Assembly (NCBI RefSeq): GCF_050490315.1
Contig: NZ_JBNPEO010000009.1
Coordinates: 40,189 to 104,188, forward strand
DNA: 64,000 bases
Direction: 5' to 3'
From: JBNPEO01 sp050490315
GTDB lineage: Bacteria > Actinomycetota > Actinomycetes > Actinomycetales > Micrococcaceae
The position numbers and the translations under genes were made by a program. Of this stretch, positions 43,210-51,941 are shown piece after piece (position 1 is the stretch's first letter; each line of letters opens with the position of its first letter). The notes under the pieces are model-generated. The model was not told the origin of the DNA, did no database searches, and saw only the letters and a list, made by a program, of their open reading frames with translations.

Positions 43210-44415
43210 CTAGGCCGAGTCCTCTTGAATGCCGTGCCATGCAGTGGCTCTATTTCTTGCCCAATTGCTCAAATGACCTCGGGCAATAAGCTCGCTCAGT
43301 AGCTCAGCGAGGCGATAGTCCGGGTTATGGCCAAGTGCCGCATCTAGGTGCGCTCCTGCCATTGAACCTCGCCCCCGGCACCATTCGATCCAGCCAAGAA
43401 CAGCCAACACCGGAGCCTTATGCCCGCCTGGGCCATCAAAGAGCAGAGCGCCCAACAGCTCAGCAAAAGTATCCATACGCTTCCAGTTCGGTCCAGCCGG
43501 TGACTGCCCCATCAGAAACTCTGCGTAGTGGTCAACGGTCTCTTGCGCTGAGTCTCTCTGATCAGCGGCTGCAACGTCCAGTGGCTCACAGCGCGTAATT
43601 TCTTGAACTCCATCTAGCGCGAGCGCCAACCCACCTGCAGCTTGAACCATGATGGTGTCTCGAAATAATGGGACGGAAAGACCTGCCCGCAGTGCGGCTG
43701 CATCGCTAGCCGAAACTTCACAACGGTTTTCACCACTTAAGAATGGTTCCCACTGCGCCAAAAGGGCTTCCGCCGAGGCTCCACCGCGCGGCCCGTGGAG
43801 CAGCTGCTCGCGCAAGCGATTTTCTTCAGGCAGCACTGCGGCAGCCTGCTGAGGACTCAGTCTGCCAAATGGTCCCGTTTGGATGGACAGCTCATCAGCA
43901 GACTGACCGTTGATCCCAGGCGCAGCCCCGAGCGCGCTGCCCCGGTAAATAAGCTCGGCACTGAGTGGACTATTACGTATATCTTCCAGACTGCGTCCTT
44001 GGGGTGGGCAGCACTCATGGTTCTGGCAGTAGCAGTTTCGCCATAGGTCTGTCCCGATCACCCATGCATCGCGCAGTACCAGGCCCTCGCCTTCTACTGC
44101 GCATTCGAGTGACTCGAGCAACTCCATACACGGCTGCCATGAGGGGCCCAACAGTGCTGGCGGGTAGATGGCAATCAACACACCGTCAGCTCTTTCGTCA
44201 CTGAGCAAGTAGTCCACCACTCGTGCGGAGAACGAGTGTGCTTGAAAGGAGCTTATGTCCGCTGGCGGCAGATCCACACGCAGCGTGGCGCCAAGTCTGC
44301 CTTTGGACATAGTGACGCACACCAGCGAATTAGTGGGCCAATAACCGAGCGTGTGCGGAACGTACCCTAGAACGTCTTCGGCGCGGCTAGCTTTGAGGGT
44401 TTCAGTAGGATTCAT
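43210..44415 (-). CDS. DUF4192 domain protein
   Basis: About 401-residue soluble protein, start ATG 44415 (MNPTETLKASRAED). The DUF4192 core lies near the N-terminus: EDVLGYVPHTLGYWPTNSLVCVTM and LGATLRVDLPP, then VLIAIYPP. The C-terminal third (about 330-401) holds LFDGPGGHKAPVLAVLGWIEWCRGRGSMAGAHLDAALGHNPDYRLAELL, a helical repeat-like segment. Function unknown; restricted to actinobacteria. It lies downstream of the PAC2 gene on the same strand. Confidence 0.83.
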   Translation of the reverse strand: MNPTETLKASRAEDVLGYVPHTLGYWPTNSLVCVTMSKGRLGATLRVDLPPADISSFQAHSFSARVVDYLLSDERADGVLIAIYPPALLGPSWQPCMELLESLECAVEGEGLVLRDAWVIGTDLWRNCYCQNHECCPPQGRSLEDIRNSPLSAELIYRGSALGAAPGINGQSADELSIQTGPFGRLSPQQAAAVLPEENRLREQLLHGPRGGASAEALLAQWEPFLSGENRCEVSASDAAALRAGLSVPLFRDTIMVQAAGGLALALDGVQEITRCEPLDVAAADQRDSAQETVDHYAEFLMGQSPAGPNWKRMDTFAELLGALLFDGPGGHKAPVLAVLGWIEWCRGRGSMAGAHLDAALGHNPDYRLAELLSELIARGHLSNWARNRATAWHGIQEDSA

Positions 44416-44513
44416 GGATCCACACTCATGCACTGAGCCGCGAGGTGAAATGGCGCAAACGTCCTATGTGGAAAACTTCAGAAAATTAGGACTCGACGAG
44501 CCCCCAAAATCCT

Positions 44514-45452
44514 CTATTTGTTGAAATCTTCCTGTGCCAAGTACGCCTCCACTGCGGCACCGAGGTCCTCGGCGTTGGGCAATCGATCATTCTCATCAGC
44601 CAACAAAGACCGCCGCACCGTGCCTTCAACCTTTTGGTCGTAACGCTCCTCAAGGTTTTTGACCACTTCAACAATTTCCTCCGAGGCTGCAACCTGTTCG
44701 GAAATCTGGCGGCCCACTGTCCGGCCTGCTTCACGCAGTCGGTCTGTGGGGAGCATCAGTGACGTGGCAGCGCCAAGGTATTCCAGGCCAGCTACTGCGG
44801 CTTGAGGATACTCTGCCTCCGCCAAGTAGTGCGGGACGTGAATGACGTAACCGGCAACCTCACGATTAGCCTCGCTCAAGCGCAATTCGAGTACGTGTCC
44901 CACTGCTGCCGGGATTTCCACGGTTGGCTTCCACAGCGAGATTCCCTCGATGAGGTCTGGCCGGTTCCCGTGGACCGTAACGCCAGCTGGCCGCGTGTGT
45001 GGCACGGGCATAGGGATCGAGTGGATCCACGTAACGAGTTTGACGTCGAATTTTTCCACCAGCTGAAGCACTGCACGGCTGAAGCGCTCCCACTGCAAAT
45101 CCGGTTCAAACCCGGCCAGTAGAAGGTACGGCTTTCCCAAACCGTCTTTGAGCCTGTACAGAGCGAGCCGAGGTGAATGAAAGTCTTGGAGGTGGTCCTC
45201 AACAAAACTAATTTGCGGCCGGCGCGAGCGGTAGTCGATGAGCTGGTCTGCATCAAAAACGGCCACAACTTCGTTCTCGGAATAGTCCAAGAGCTCGCCG
45301 TTTATTTGGCTCACCATTTGACCGGCATCAGCAAAGCCGCTGAACGTCATCACCATGTTCAAGCCCGTCAGTTCGGCGTCGCCCGCAACCTCCGGGTTAA
45401 GGGTATAGAGGCTCGCCGGATCCAGCTGCGAGCCGTAGCTCTGCTCGAACAC
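44514..45452 (-). CDS. PAC2-family protein
   Basis: 312-residue protein of the PAC2 (proteasome assembly chaperone 2-like) fold. I choose GTG 45452 since AGGAGG lies 5 bp upstream; the open frame above it encodes a basic, unrelated stretch. Core motifs: LNMVMTFSGFADAGQM, EVVAVFDADQLIDYRSRRP, the substrate-loop-like region LLAGFEPDLQWERF and VPHYLAEAEYPQAA. A C-terminal acidic helix follows. Mycobacterial relatives exist, but no proteasome genes are seen in this window, so chaperone function is not supported here. Confidence 0.85.
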   Translation of the reverse strand: MFEQSYGSQLDPASLYTLNPEVAGDAELTGLNMVMTFSGFADAGQMVSQINGELLDYSENEVVAVFDADQLIDYRSRRPQISFVEDHLQDFHSPRLALYRLKDGLGKPYLLLAGFEPDLQWERFSRAVLQLVEKFDVKLVTWIHSIPMPVPHTRPAGVTVHGNRPDLIEGISLWKPTVEIPAAVGHVLELRLSEANREVAGYVIHVPHYLAEAEYPQAAVAGLEYLGAATSLMLPTDRLREAGRTVGRQISEQVAASEEIVEVVKNLEERYDQKVEGTVRRSLLADENDRLPNAEDLGAAVEAYLAQEDFNK

Positions 45453-45702
45453 AACGTCCTCCTGTGTCTGTCTTCTGCGTTTGTTCCCGCGCAGTCGGAT
45501 TTTCCATGCCACGCTTGCACAACGCCTGAGGGCCGCTAGTCATTCCATCGATCCAAAACTTTCACCCGGGATTACACCCAGAGCGGAAATCCGCGCCCTT
45601 CCGGGTCCTCGGACTACGATCGTTGGTGGGTAAGTAGTGCGGCCCGCAAGATCCGGTGCCGTTGCATCCCGTCAATCACAATGGAAGTGAGGCAAATACC
45701 CC

Positions 45703-47226
45703 GTGGCCAAAGTCAGTGAATTTAAGCTCAACGCCGTTGCCAAGGACCTCAAGAAGTCACCGAGCGATGCCTTGGTCATCGGCGTTGCCAGCACGCCTGA
45801 AGGTCCGGTTCTCCTGGAGAACCCGCTCAGCGCCAAAGCTGCCGAGGCTCTCTCCTCCACCCTTGAGTCATTGGGTGTCAGTGGAGCCGCCGATCAAATC
45901 GTGCGTCTGCCCGGCTTGCCGGAGTTGGCCAGCGGAGTACTTGTACTCGCCGGTGTTGGTGCCGTAGCGCCAGGACGGACTGTGGGTGAAGAAGCTCTTC
46001 GCCGTGCTGCCGGTTCTGCGGTTCGTCAGCTGGCCGGTTTTAACTCAGTTGTGCTGGCACTTCCGACGGCGGATCTGGCCGCTGTTTCAGCCGTCGCCGA
46101 AGGCGCGGCTCTGGGTTCCTACGCGTACACCGAACACCGTTCAAGCACTGTTGGGCTCAAGACCCCGGTAGCCAACGTCACCCTCTCTACACCGTTTGCC
46201 ACAGACCCGGCCATCAACAAAGTTCTGACCCGTGCTGCAGTTTTGGGACGTTCCGTGAACGCAACCCGCACCTTAGTCAACCAGCCACCGAGCCACCTCT
46301 ACCCAGAGTCTTTTGCGGCAGCTGCCAAGGAGCTCTCCCGCTCACTGCCCGTAAAGATCACCATCTGGGATGAGAAGCGCCTTGAGAAAGAAGGCTTCGG
46401 CGGCATCTTGGGCGTTGGTAAGGGTTCAACCCGATTGCCACGTCTGGTTAAGGTCGAATACTCCCCCGCCAAAGCTGTGCGCCACGTTGCCCTGGTAGGT
46501 AAGGGCATCACCTTCGACACCGGCGGAATCTCCATCAAGCCAGCTCTCGGCATGGGTGAGATGAAGAGCGATATGGCTGGTGCCGCCGTCGTACTAAACA
46601 CCGCGCTGGCAGCAGCCGAACTGGCTTTGCCTGTGAAGGTGACTGCTTGGCTTTGTATCGCCGAGAACATGCCCGGCGGCGCTGCTCAGCGCCCCGCCGA
46701 TGTCATCACTATGTTCGGCGGTAAGACGGTTGAGGTTCTTAACACCGACGCCGAAGGCCGTTTGGTGATGGGTGACGGCATCGCTGCCGCTAGCTTGGAA
46801 TTCCCGGATGCAATCATCGACGTCGCCACGTTGACCGGCGCGCAATTGATCGCCCTGGGTGACCGTACCGCTGGTGTTATGGGCGAAGAATCGCTCACCG
46901 CTGAACTCAAGGCTGCCGCAGACCGTGCCGGCGAGCTGGTTTGGCCCATGCCGATTCCGGAAGAATTGCGCCCCACTTTGGATTCTGATGTGGCTGACCT
47001 AGCCAACATTGGAGCCCGCCACGGTGGCATGATGACGGCGGCCGCGTTCTTGCGCGAGTTCGTTGGAAAGGCCAAGGACGGAAGCACTATTCCTTGGGCT
47101 CACATCGACATCGCTGGCCCGTCCTTCAACAACGGTGCACCGTACGGCTATACCCCCAAACAAGGCACCGGCTGTACGGTTCGTTCACTGGTGAGCTACC
47201 TCGAGTCCTTCACCAACGCAGCGTAA
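45703..47226 (+). CDS. pepA: Leucyl aminopeptidase (M17)
   Basis: Cytosolic dinuclear-metal aminopeptidase of 507 residues releasing N-terminal amino acids. The N-terminal macro-like domain (about 1-170) is followed by the catalytic domain with GKGITFDTGGISIKP (metal-binding Asp and catalytic Lys), MKSDMAGAAVV, and the family signature NTDAEGRLVMGD, with the catalytic Arg. The GTG start is preceded by AAGTGAGG. It is the first gene of the plus-strand block leading to lpdA and sucB, corresponding to mycobacterial pepB. Confidence 0.94.
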   Translation: MAKVSEFKLNAVAKDLKKSPSDALVIGVASTPEGPVLLENPLSAKAAEALSSTLESLGVSGAADQIVRLPGLPELASGVLVLAGVGAVAPGRTVGEEALRRAAGSAVRQLAGFNSVVLALPTADLAAVSAVAEGAALGSYAYTEHRSSTVGLKTPVANVTLSTPFATDPAINKVLTRAAVLGRSVNATRTLVNQPPSHLYPESFAAAAKELSRSLPVKITIWDEKRLEKEGFGGILGVGKGSTRLPRLVKVEYSPAKAVRHVALVGKGITFDTGGISIKPALGMGEMKSDMAGAAVVLNTALAAAELALPVKVTAWLCIAENMPGGAAQRPADVITMFGGKTVEVLNTDAEGRLVMGDGIAAASLEFPDAIIDVATLTGAQLIALGDRTAGVMGEESLTAELKAAADRAGELVWPMPIPEELRPTLDSDVADLANIGARHGGMMTAAAFLREFVGKAKDGSTIPWAHIDIAGPSFNNGAPYGYTPKQGTGCTVRSLVSYLESFTNAA

Positions 47227-47575
47227 TAAGTTGCCGAAATTATCGTCCCCAGTGTTCCACTGACGGTGACACGTTGTGCTGAGGGTGGCTGGGGACAATT
47301 GCGCTGGCCACCCTCCGCAGGACCGCTTCTAGGATTCTCCCGCCACAAGTTTGTATGAATCGCGCCACATGAGCGGTACAAAGACGCTCAGAAGGTGGAG
47401 CATAGATATTCGTGGCGCTAAGGTGAATTGTGGAAGATTTTGATTACCTCACCCGGTAGTCACAAAAGCTAGAGAACTGCAAGAGAATCGCTACTGCTGG
47501 CATAATCGCCGCAGGAACAGATCCAGGACAGATGATGCTTACCAAGCGTCATCATTTACGCGAGGGAGCGTCTAA
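47227..47575 (+). other. Intergenic region pepA-lpdA with a hairpin
   Basis: 349 bp without a credible gene. It holds a hairpin GAGGGTGGC/GCCACCCTC (47281-47289 with 47307-47315), a weak terminator candidate for pepA with no T-run. The lpdA promoter must lie in the second half; CATAAT at 47500-47505 is a possible -10, but no good -35 pairs with it. Confidence 0.5.
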
Positions 47576-48958
47576 GTGGCCGATCAGGCAACTGCGCAAG
47601 AATTCGACATGCTGGTACTCGGTGGAGGCAGCGGCGGTTACGCGGCAGCACTTCGTGGGGTGCAGCTAGGACTAACCGTCGGTCTCATCGAGAAGTCCAA
47701 GCTCGGCGGAACCTGCCTACACAACGGCTGTATCCCCACCAAGGCACTCCTGCACTCTGCTGAAGTGGCTGACCACGCACGCGACGGCGCCAAGTACGGC
47801 GTCAACGTTGAGCTGCAGTCCATCGACATGACTGCAGTGAACGCGTACAAGGACGGCATCATTGCTGGCAAATACAAGGGCCTGCAGGGTCTTATCAAGG
47901 GCAAAGGCATCACCGTTATTGAAGGTGAAGGCCGACTGACCAGCCAAGACACCATCACCGTGAACGGCACCGAGTACAAAGGCAAGAACATTGTTCTAGC
48001 CACCGGTTCCTACTCGCGCAGCCTCCCCGGCCTCGAAATCGGCGGTAAGGTCATCACCTCCGATCAGGCACTCACCATGGACTACGTCCCCAAGAGCGTT
48101 ATCGTTCTGGGCGGCGGCGTTATTGGTGTGGAATTTGCTTCCGTCTGGAAGTCCTTCGGCGTAGACGTCACCATCATTGAAGGCCTCCCCTCCTTGGTTC
48201 CCAACGAGGACGCCTCCATCATCAAGGTCCTCGAGCGCACCTTCAAAAAGCGCGGCATCAAGTTCAACACAGGTACCTTCTTCCAGGGCGTTGAGCAGAA
48301 CGAAAACTGCGTCAAGGCAACTCTTGTAGACGGTAAAACCTTCGAGGCTGACTTGATGCTCGTTGCTGTTGGTCGTGGCCCGTCCACTGCAGGCCTCGGT
48401 TTCGAGGAAGCTGGCGTCACCATCGATCGCGGTTTTGTTATTACTAACGAGCGTCTGCACACCGGTGTTGGCAACATTTACGCGGTAGGTGACATTGTTC
48501 CTGGCGTTCAGTTGGCACACCGCGGATTCCAACAGGGCATCTTCGTTGCCGAAGAAATTGCCGGCCAGAACCCCGTGGTTGTTGAGGACATCAACGTCCC
48601 CAAGGTCACCTTCTGCGACCCTGAGATCGCTTCGGTGGGTTACTCCGAGAAGGCCGCCAAGGAAAAGTTCGGCGACGAGAACGTCGAAAGCACCGAGTAC
48701 AACCTCGCCGGAAACGGCAAGAGCGCCATCTTGGGCACCGGCGGAATCATCAAGTTTGTCCGTGAGAAGAACGGCCCCGTGGTGGGTGTTCACATGATCG
48801 GCACCCGCGTTGGTGAGCAGATCGGTGAAGCTCAGTTAATTGTCAACTGGGAAGCCTACCCGGAGGATGTAGCTTCACTCATCCACGCGCACCCCACGCA
48901 GAACGAGGCATTGGGCGAGGCTGCAATGGCCTTGGCCGGTCGTCCTCTGCACGGCTAG
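47576..48958 (+). CDS. lpdA: Dihydrolipoyl dehydrogenase (E3)
   Basis: Flavoenzyme reoxidising the dihydrolipoyl groups of 2-oxoacid dehydrogenase complexes with NAD+. The 460-residue protein has the FAD motif VLGGGSGGYAAALRG, the redox disulfide GGTCLHNGCIPTK, the NAD-binding motif VLGGGVIGVEFASVW and the dimer-interface HAHPTQNEALGEAA histidine-glutamate pair. GTG start, with CGAGGGAG upstream (47560s). A 12-bp hairpin separates it from sucB by 110 bp, so transcription may be partly independent. Confidence 0.95.
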   Translation: MADQATAQEFDMLVLGGGSGGYAAALRGVQLGLTVGLIEKSKLGGTCLHNGCIPTKALLHSAEVADHARDGAKYGVNVELQSIDMTAVNAYKDGIIAGKYKGLQGLIKGKGITVIEGEGRLTSQDTITVNGTEYKGKNIVLATGSYSRSLPGLEIGGKVITSDQALTMDYVPKSVIVLGGGVIGVEFASVWKSFGVDVTIIEGLPSLVPNEDASIIKVLERTFKKRGIKFNTGTFFQGVEQNENCVKATLVDGKTFEADLMLVAVGRGPSTAGLGFEEAGVTIDRGFVITNERLHTGVGNIYAVGDIVPGVQLAHRGFQQGIFVAEEIAGQNPVVVEDINVPKVTFCDPEIASVGYSEKAAKEKFGDENVESTEYNLAGNGKSAILGTGGIIKFVREKNGPVVGVHMIGTRVGEQIGEAQLIVNWEAYPEDVASLIHAHPTQNEALGEAAMALAGRPLHG

Positions 48959-48978
48959 CACTAAGTAGTTCTCGAGCA

Positions 48979-49008
48979 AGTGCACCCGGCACACACGCCG
49001 GGTGCACT
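48979..49008 (+). terminator. 12-bp hairpin between lpdA and sucB
   Basis: Perfect arms AGTGCACCCGGC/GCCGGGTGCACT (48979-48990 with 48997-49008) with an ACACAC loop and no T-run, so it may attenuate rather than stop transcription. Confidence 0.65.
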
Positions 49009-49067
49009 AAGCTCAAAATCAGCAGCATCCAACCGCACTAAAGATCAATAAGGAGAACGGGGACGAT

Positions 49068-50819
49068 ATGTCTGAAACCGTTAACTTGCCCGCCCTCGGG
49101 GAGAGCGTCACCGAAGGTACTGTTACTCGCTGGCTAAAGGCTGTGGGTGACCGGGTAGAGGTCGACGAGCCGCTGCTCGAAGTTTCGACCGACAAAGTAG
49201 ACACTGAAATCCCCTCTCCGATTGCCGGTGTAATCGAGGAAATCCTCGTTGCCGAGGATGAGACGGCCGACGTTGGAGCGCCGCTTGTGCGCATTGGCGA
49301 CGGTTCCGGGTCCAGCGAAGCCCCTGCAGAAGAGGCTCCCGCAGCCGAATCAGCACCGGCACCTGCCGCCGCTGAAGAAGCGCCTGCTACTGAGCCCGCG
49401 CCTGCAGCACCAGCTCAGGAAGCACCAGCTCAGGAAGCCCCCGCTTCCACTGAGGCTGCTTCAGGTGAGACTCACGAAGTAACGCTCCCGGCTTTGGGCG
49501 AGAGTGTAACCGAGGGCACCGTCACGCGCTGGCTGAAGGCAGTTGGCGAAACCGTTGAGGTTGATGAGCCGTTGCTGGAGGTTTCTACCGACAAGGTTGA
49601 CACCGAGATCCCGTCCCCCGTGGCCGGTACTCTGCAGGAAATCCGTGTTGGCGAGGACGAGACTGCTGAAGTTGGCTCCGTTTTGGCGATCATCGGTTCG
49701 GGTTCCGCAGCTCCGGCTTCGGCTCCTGCCGCAGCACCGGCAGAGCCTGCCAAGGCTGAGCCCGTTGCCGCAGCTCCCGCTGAACAGCGCGAAGAACCAG
49801 TGGCTGCACCTGCAGCTCCGGCAGCGCCTCAGGAATCAACACCGGCTCCTGCAGCACCAGCCGCAGCAGCATCAACCGGCAACGAGTCCAACTACCTGAC
49901 CCCCTTGGTCCGCAAGCTGGCCAACGAGCAGGGCGTAGACATCTCCTCACTCACCGGTACCGGTGTTGGTGGACGCATCCGCAAGCAGGATGTACTTGCC
50001 GCTGCCGAAGCCAAAAAGGCAAGCGCAGCTGCCCCGGCAGCCGCGGCTCCGGTTGCCAGCGCAGTGAAGGCTCCGGCCGCCGTCGTTCCTTCCTCCTTGC
50101 GTGGCAAGACTGAGAAGGCACCTCGCATCCGCCAGGTTATCGCTCGCCGTATGCGCGAGTCCTTGGATACCTCCACCCAGCTGACTCAGGTTCACGAAGT
50201 GGACATGACGCGTGTGGCCAAACTGCGTACAGCAGCCAAAGATCAGTTCCAGGCAGTCAACGGCACCAAGCTGACCTTTTTGCCCTTCATTGCAAAGGCC
50301 GTAGCCGAGGCGCTCAAGCAGCACCCCAAGCTCAACGCAGAATACAACGAAGAAAAGCAAGAGATCACGTACCACAACGCCGAACACATCGCTATTGCGG
50401 TGGACACGGACAAGGGTCTGTTGGTTCCTGTCATTTCCAACGCGGGTGACCTCAACCTCGCCGGTGTTGCCGCCAAGATCGCAGACGTTGCAAAGCGTAC
50501 GCGCGATAACAAGATTGGCCCGGATGAGCTGTCCGGTGGCACGTTCTCGATCACAAACATTGGTTCCGTGGGCGCTCTCTTCGACACCCCGATCATCAAC
50601 CAGCCGCAAGTTGCCATTTTGGGAACCGGCGCGATCGTCAAGCGTGCAACGGTTATCACTGGCCCCGATGGTGATGACACCATTGCTATCCGCCACATGA
50701 TGTACCTGTCCTTGACCTACGATCACCGTCTGGTTGACGGCGCCGATGCAGGCCGCTTCCTGCAGACCCTCAAGGCTCGCCTTGAGGAAGGTGCCTTCGA
50801 GGCTGACCTCGGACTCTAA
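49068..50819 (+). CDS. sucB: 2-oxoglutarate dehydrogenase E2 (dihydrolipoyllysine succinyltransferase)
   Basis: Acyltransferase core of a 2-oxoacid dehydrogenase complex, 583 residues. Two lipoyl domains (about 1-80 and 137-215) are nearly identical in their cores, both with EVSTDKVDTEIPSP carrying the lipoylated lysine. They are joined by Ala/Pro/Glu-rich linkers. An E3-binding domain follows at about 283-320 (TPLVRKLANEQGVDISSLTGTGVGGRI), then the catalytic domain with YDHRLVDGADAGRFL (active-site His and Asp). In mycobacteria and relatives the orthologous E2 (DlaT) serves pyruvate dehydrogenase, so pyruvate may also be its substrate; the E1 genes are not in the window. Start ATG after AAGGAGAACG. 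Confidence 0.92.
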   Translation: MSETVNLPALGESVTEGTVTRWLKAVGDRVEVDEPLLEVSTDKVDTEIPSPIAGVIEEILVAEDETADVGAPLVRIGDGSGSSEAPAEEAPAAESAPAPAAAEEAPATEPAPAAPAQEAPAQEAPASTEAASGETHEVTLPALGESVTEGTVTRWLKAVGETVEVDEPLLEVSTDKVDTEIPSPVAGTLQEIRVGEDETAEVGSVLAIIGSGSAAPASAPAAAPAEPAKAEPVAAAPAEQREEPVAAPAAPAAPQESTPAPAAPAAAASTGNESNYLTPLVRKLANEQGVDISSLTGTGVGGRIRKQDVLAAAEAKKASAAAPAAAAPVASAVKAPAAVVPSSLRGKTEKAPRIRQVIARRMRESLDTSTQLTQVHEVDMTRVAKLRTAAKDQFQAVNGTKLTFLPFIAKAVAEALKQHPKLNAEYNEEKQEITYHNAEHIAIAVDTDKGLLVPVISNAGDLNLAGVAAKIADVAKRTRDNKIGPDELSGGTFSITNIGSVGALFDTPIINQPQVAILGTGAIVKRATVITGPDGDDTIAIRHMMYLSLTYDHRLVDGADAGRFLQTLKARLEEGAFEADLGL

Positions 50820-50854
50820 GTCCGGAACGTTTGCCTAACGGACAACCACTAGAC

Positions 50855-50903
50855 AACGACGGCGGTACGCGGCTCTGGGAGCCGGGTACCGCCGTCGTTC
50901 TTT
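50855..50903 (+). terminator. Rho-independent terminator after sucB
   Basis: Perfect 14-bp arms (50855-50868 with 50886-50899) plus an inner GGCTC/GAGCC stem, followed by CTTT. Confidence 0.88.
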
Positions 50904-51004
50904 AACCGGCGGTATGTAGCCGCTGCAATTTGGCCGAAGGTATTTATGCAGGTCACAGTCTGCGAAAGTCATACTTGAGGACAGTCTGTGGCTAAGCTGG
51001 GACC

Positions 51005-51358
51005 ATGACTATTGTCCTGAACATTCTGATTTTCCTGCACGTTGTTGGCGCTGCCATGATCGTTGGTTACTGGATCGCCACGATGAAGACTCCCACGGTC
51101 CACCCGCGTCAGCGTGATGGCGCTTTCCTGCAACTTCTTACGGGCATTGCCATGATGGGAATCCTCCCCATGATGCCGGATGAGACTCTGAACTATCCCA
51201 AACTCGGCATCAAATTGGTCATCGCCATTGTCGTTGCAGTTCTGGCCGTCATTGGCAGCCGCAAGGTCAAGAACGGAGAGACGGTATCCACCGGCTTGGC
51301 ACACGGCGTTGGCGGCCTGGCGCTGATCAACGTGGCGCTGGCCACCCTTTGGCAGTAA
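51005..51358 (+). CDS. Small integral membrane protein, unknown function
   Basis: 117 residues with four hydrophobic segments (about 3-25, 40-58, 67-85 and 97-115) separated by short charged loops (TMKTPTVHPRQRDG, SRKVKNGETVS). ATG 51005 follows GCTAAGCTGGGACC without a clear ribosome site. The fold resembles small four-helix bacterial membrane proteins with a conserved histidine in the first helix (LHVVGAAMIVGYW). I cannot assign a family. It stands alone between sucB and the OsmC gene. Confidence 0.78.
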   Translation: MTIVLNILIFLHVVGAAMIVGYWIATMKTPTVHPRQRDGAFLQLLTGIAMMGILPMMPDETLNYPKLGIKLVIAIVVAVLAVIGSRKVKNGETVSTGLAHGVGGLALINVALATLWQ

Positions 51359-51432
51359 TAAACGCCTAGGATGAAGTGAGCGGTTACAACACTTTGTGAG
51401 TAATCGAAGAATATCGATCTTGAGGAGCTGAC

Positions 51433-51864
51433 ATGGCAACAACACGTAGCGCACACACCGTCTGGAACGGCAGCTTGGCTGAAGGATCCGGCAACACCAC
51501 ACTGGATAGCTCCGGTTTGGGCACGTTCGACGTCACTTGGAAGGCTCGCACTGAGGCTGCAGCGGGCAAAACCAGCCCCGAGGAACTCATTGCTGCAGCT
51601 CACTCTGCTTGCTTCTCGATGGCTTTCAGCCATGCCTTGGGCGAGGCTGGATACACTCCAGAGGAAGTTTCCACAAAGTCTGACGTTGGCTTCCAGCCCG
51701 GCACCGGCATCACCGGTAGCCACTTGACGCTGAGCGCCAAGATCCCAGGTATTTCTGAAGAAGAATTCCAGAAGATCGCCGAAGCAGCCAAGTCGGGTTG
51801 CCCAGTCTCGGCTGCGTTGGCTGGCATCAGCATCACCTTGGATGCCACGCTGATCTCCGCGTAG
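51433..51864 (+). CDS. osmC: OsmC/Ohr-family peroxiredoxin
   Basis: Thiol-dependent peroxidase detoxifying organic hydroperoxides, 143 residues. The two catalytic cysteines are C60 in AAHSACFSMA and C123 in KSGCPVSAAL. The start ATG has TGAGGAGCTGAC upstream. C60 in the SACFSM context and the length match the OsmC (YhfA/OsmC) subgroup better than Ohr. It ends just before a long hairpin and the convergent tricorn protease gene. Confidence 0.92.
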   Translation: MATTRSAHTVWNGSLAEGSGNTTLDSSGLGTFDVTWKARTEAAAGKTSPEELIAAAHSACFSMAFSHALGEAGYTPEEVSTKSDVGFQPGTGITGSHLTLSAKIPGISEEEFQKIAEAAKSGCPVSAALAGISITLDATLISA

Positions 51865-51881
51865 TCCCGCATTACCGAACC

Positions 51882-51933
51882 AGCTCGCAATTGTGGCGCC
51901 TCCCAGGAATGGGAACAGCCACAATTGCGAGCT
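51882..51933. terminator. 16-bp hairpin between convergent osmC and tricorn genes
   Basis: Perfect 16-bp arms (51882-51897 with 51918-51933, 20-nt loop with inner TCCC/GGGA), then AGTTTCGTTT on the plus strand. Its 3' arm AACAGCCACAATTGC matches the acnA hairpin arm in 14 of 15 positions. Confidence 0.82.
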
Positions 51934-51941
51934 AGTTTCGT

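Noticed and set aside
49068..49700. Long near-direct repeat of several hundred bases
   Set aside because: Explained by two homologous lipoyl domains in sucB, not by a mobile or CRISPR repeat.
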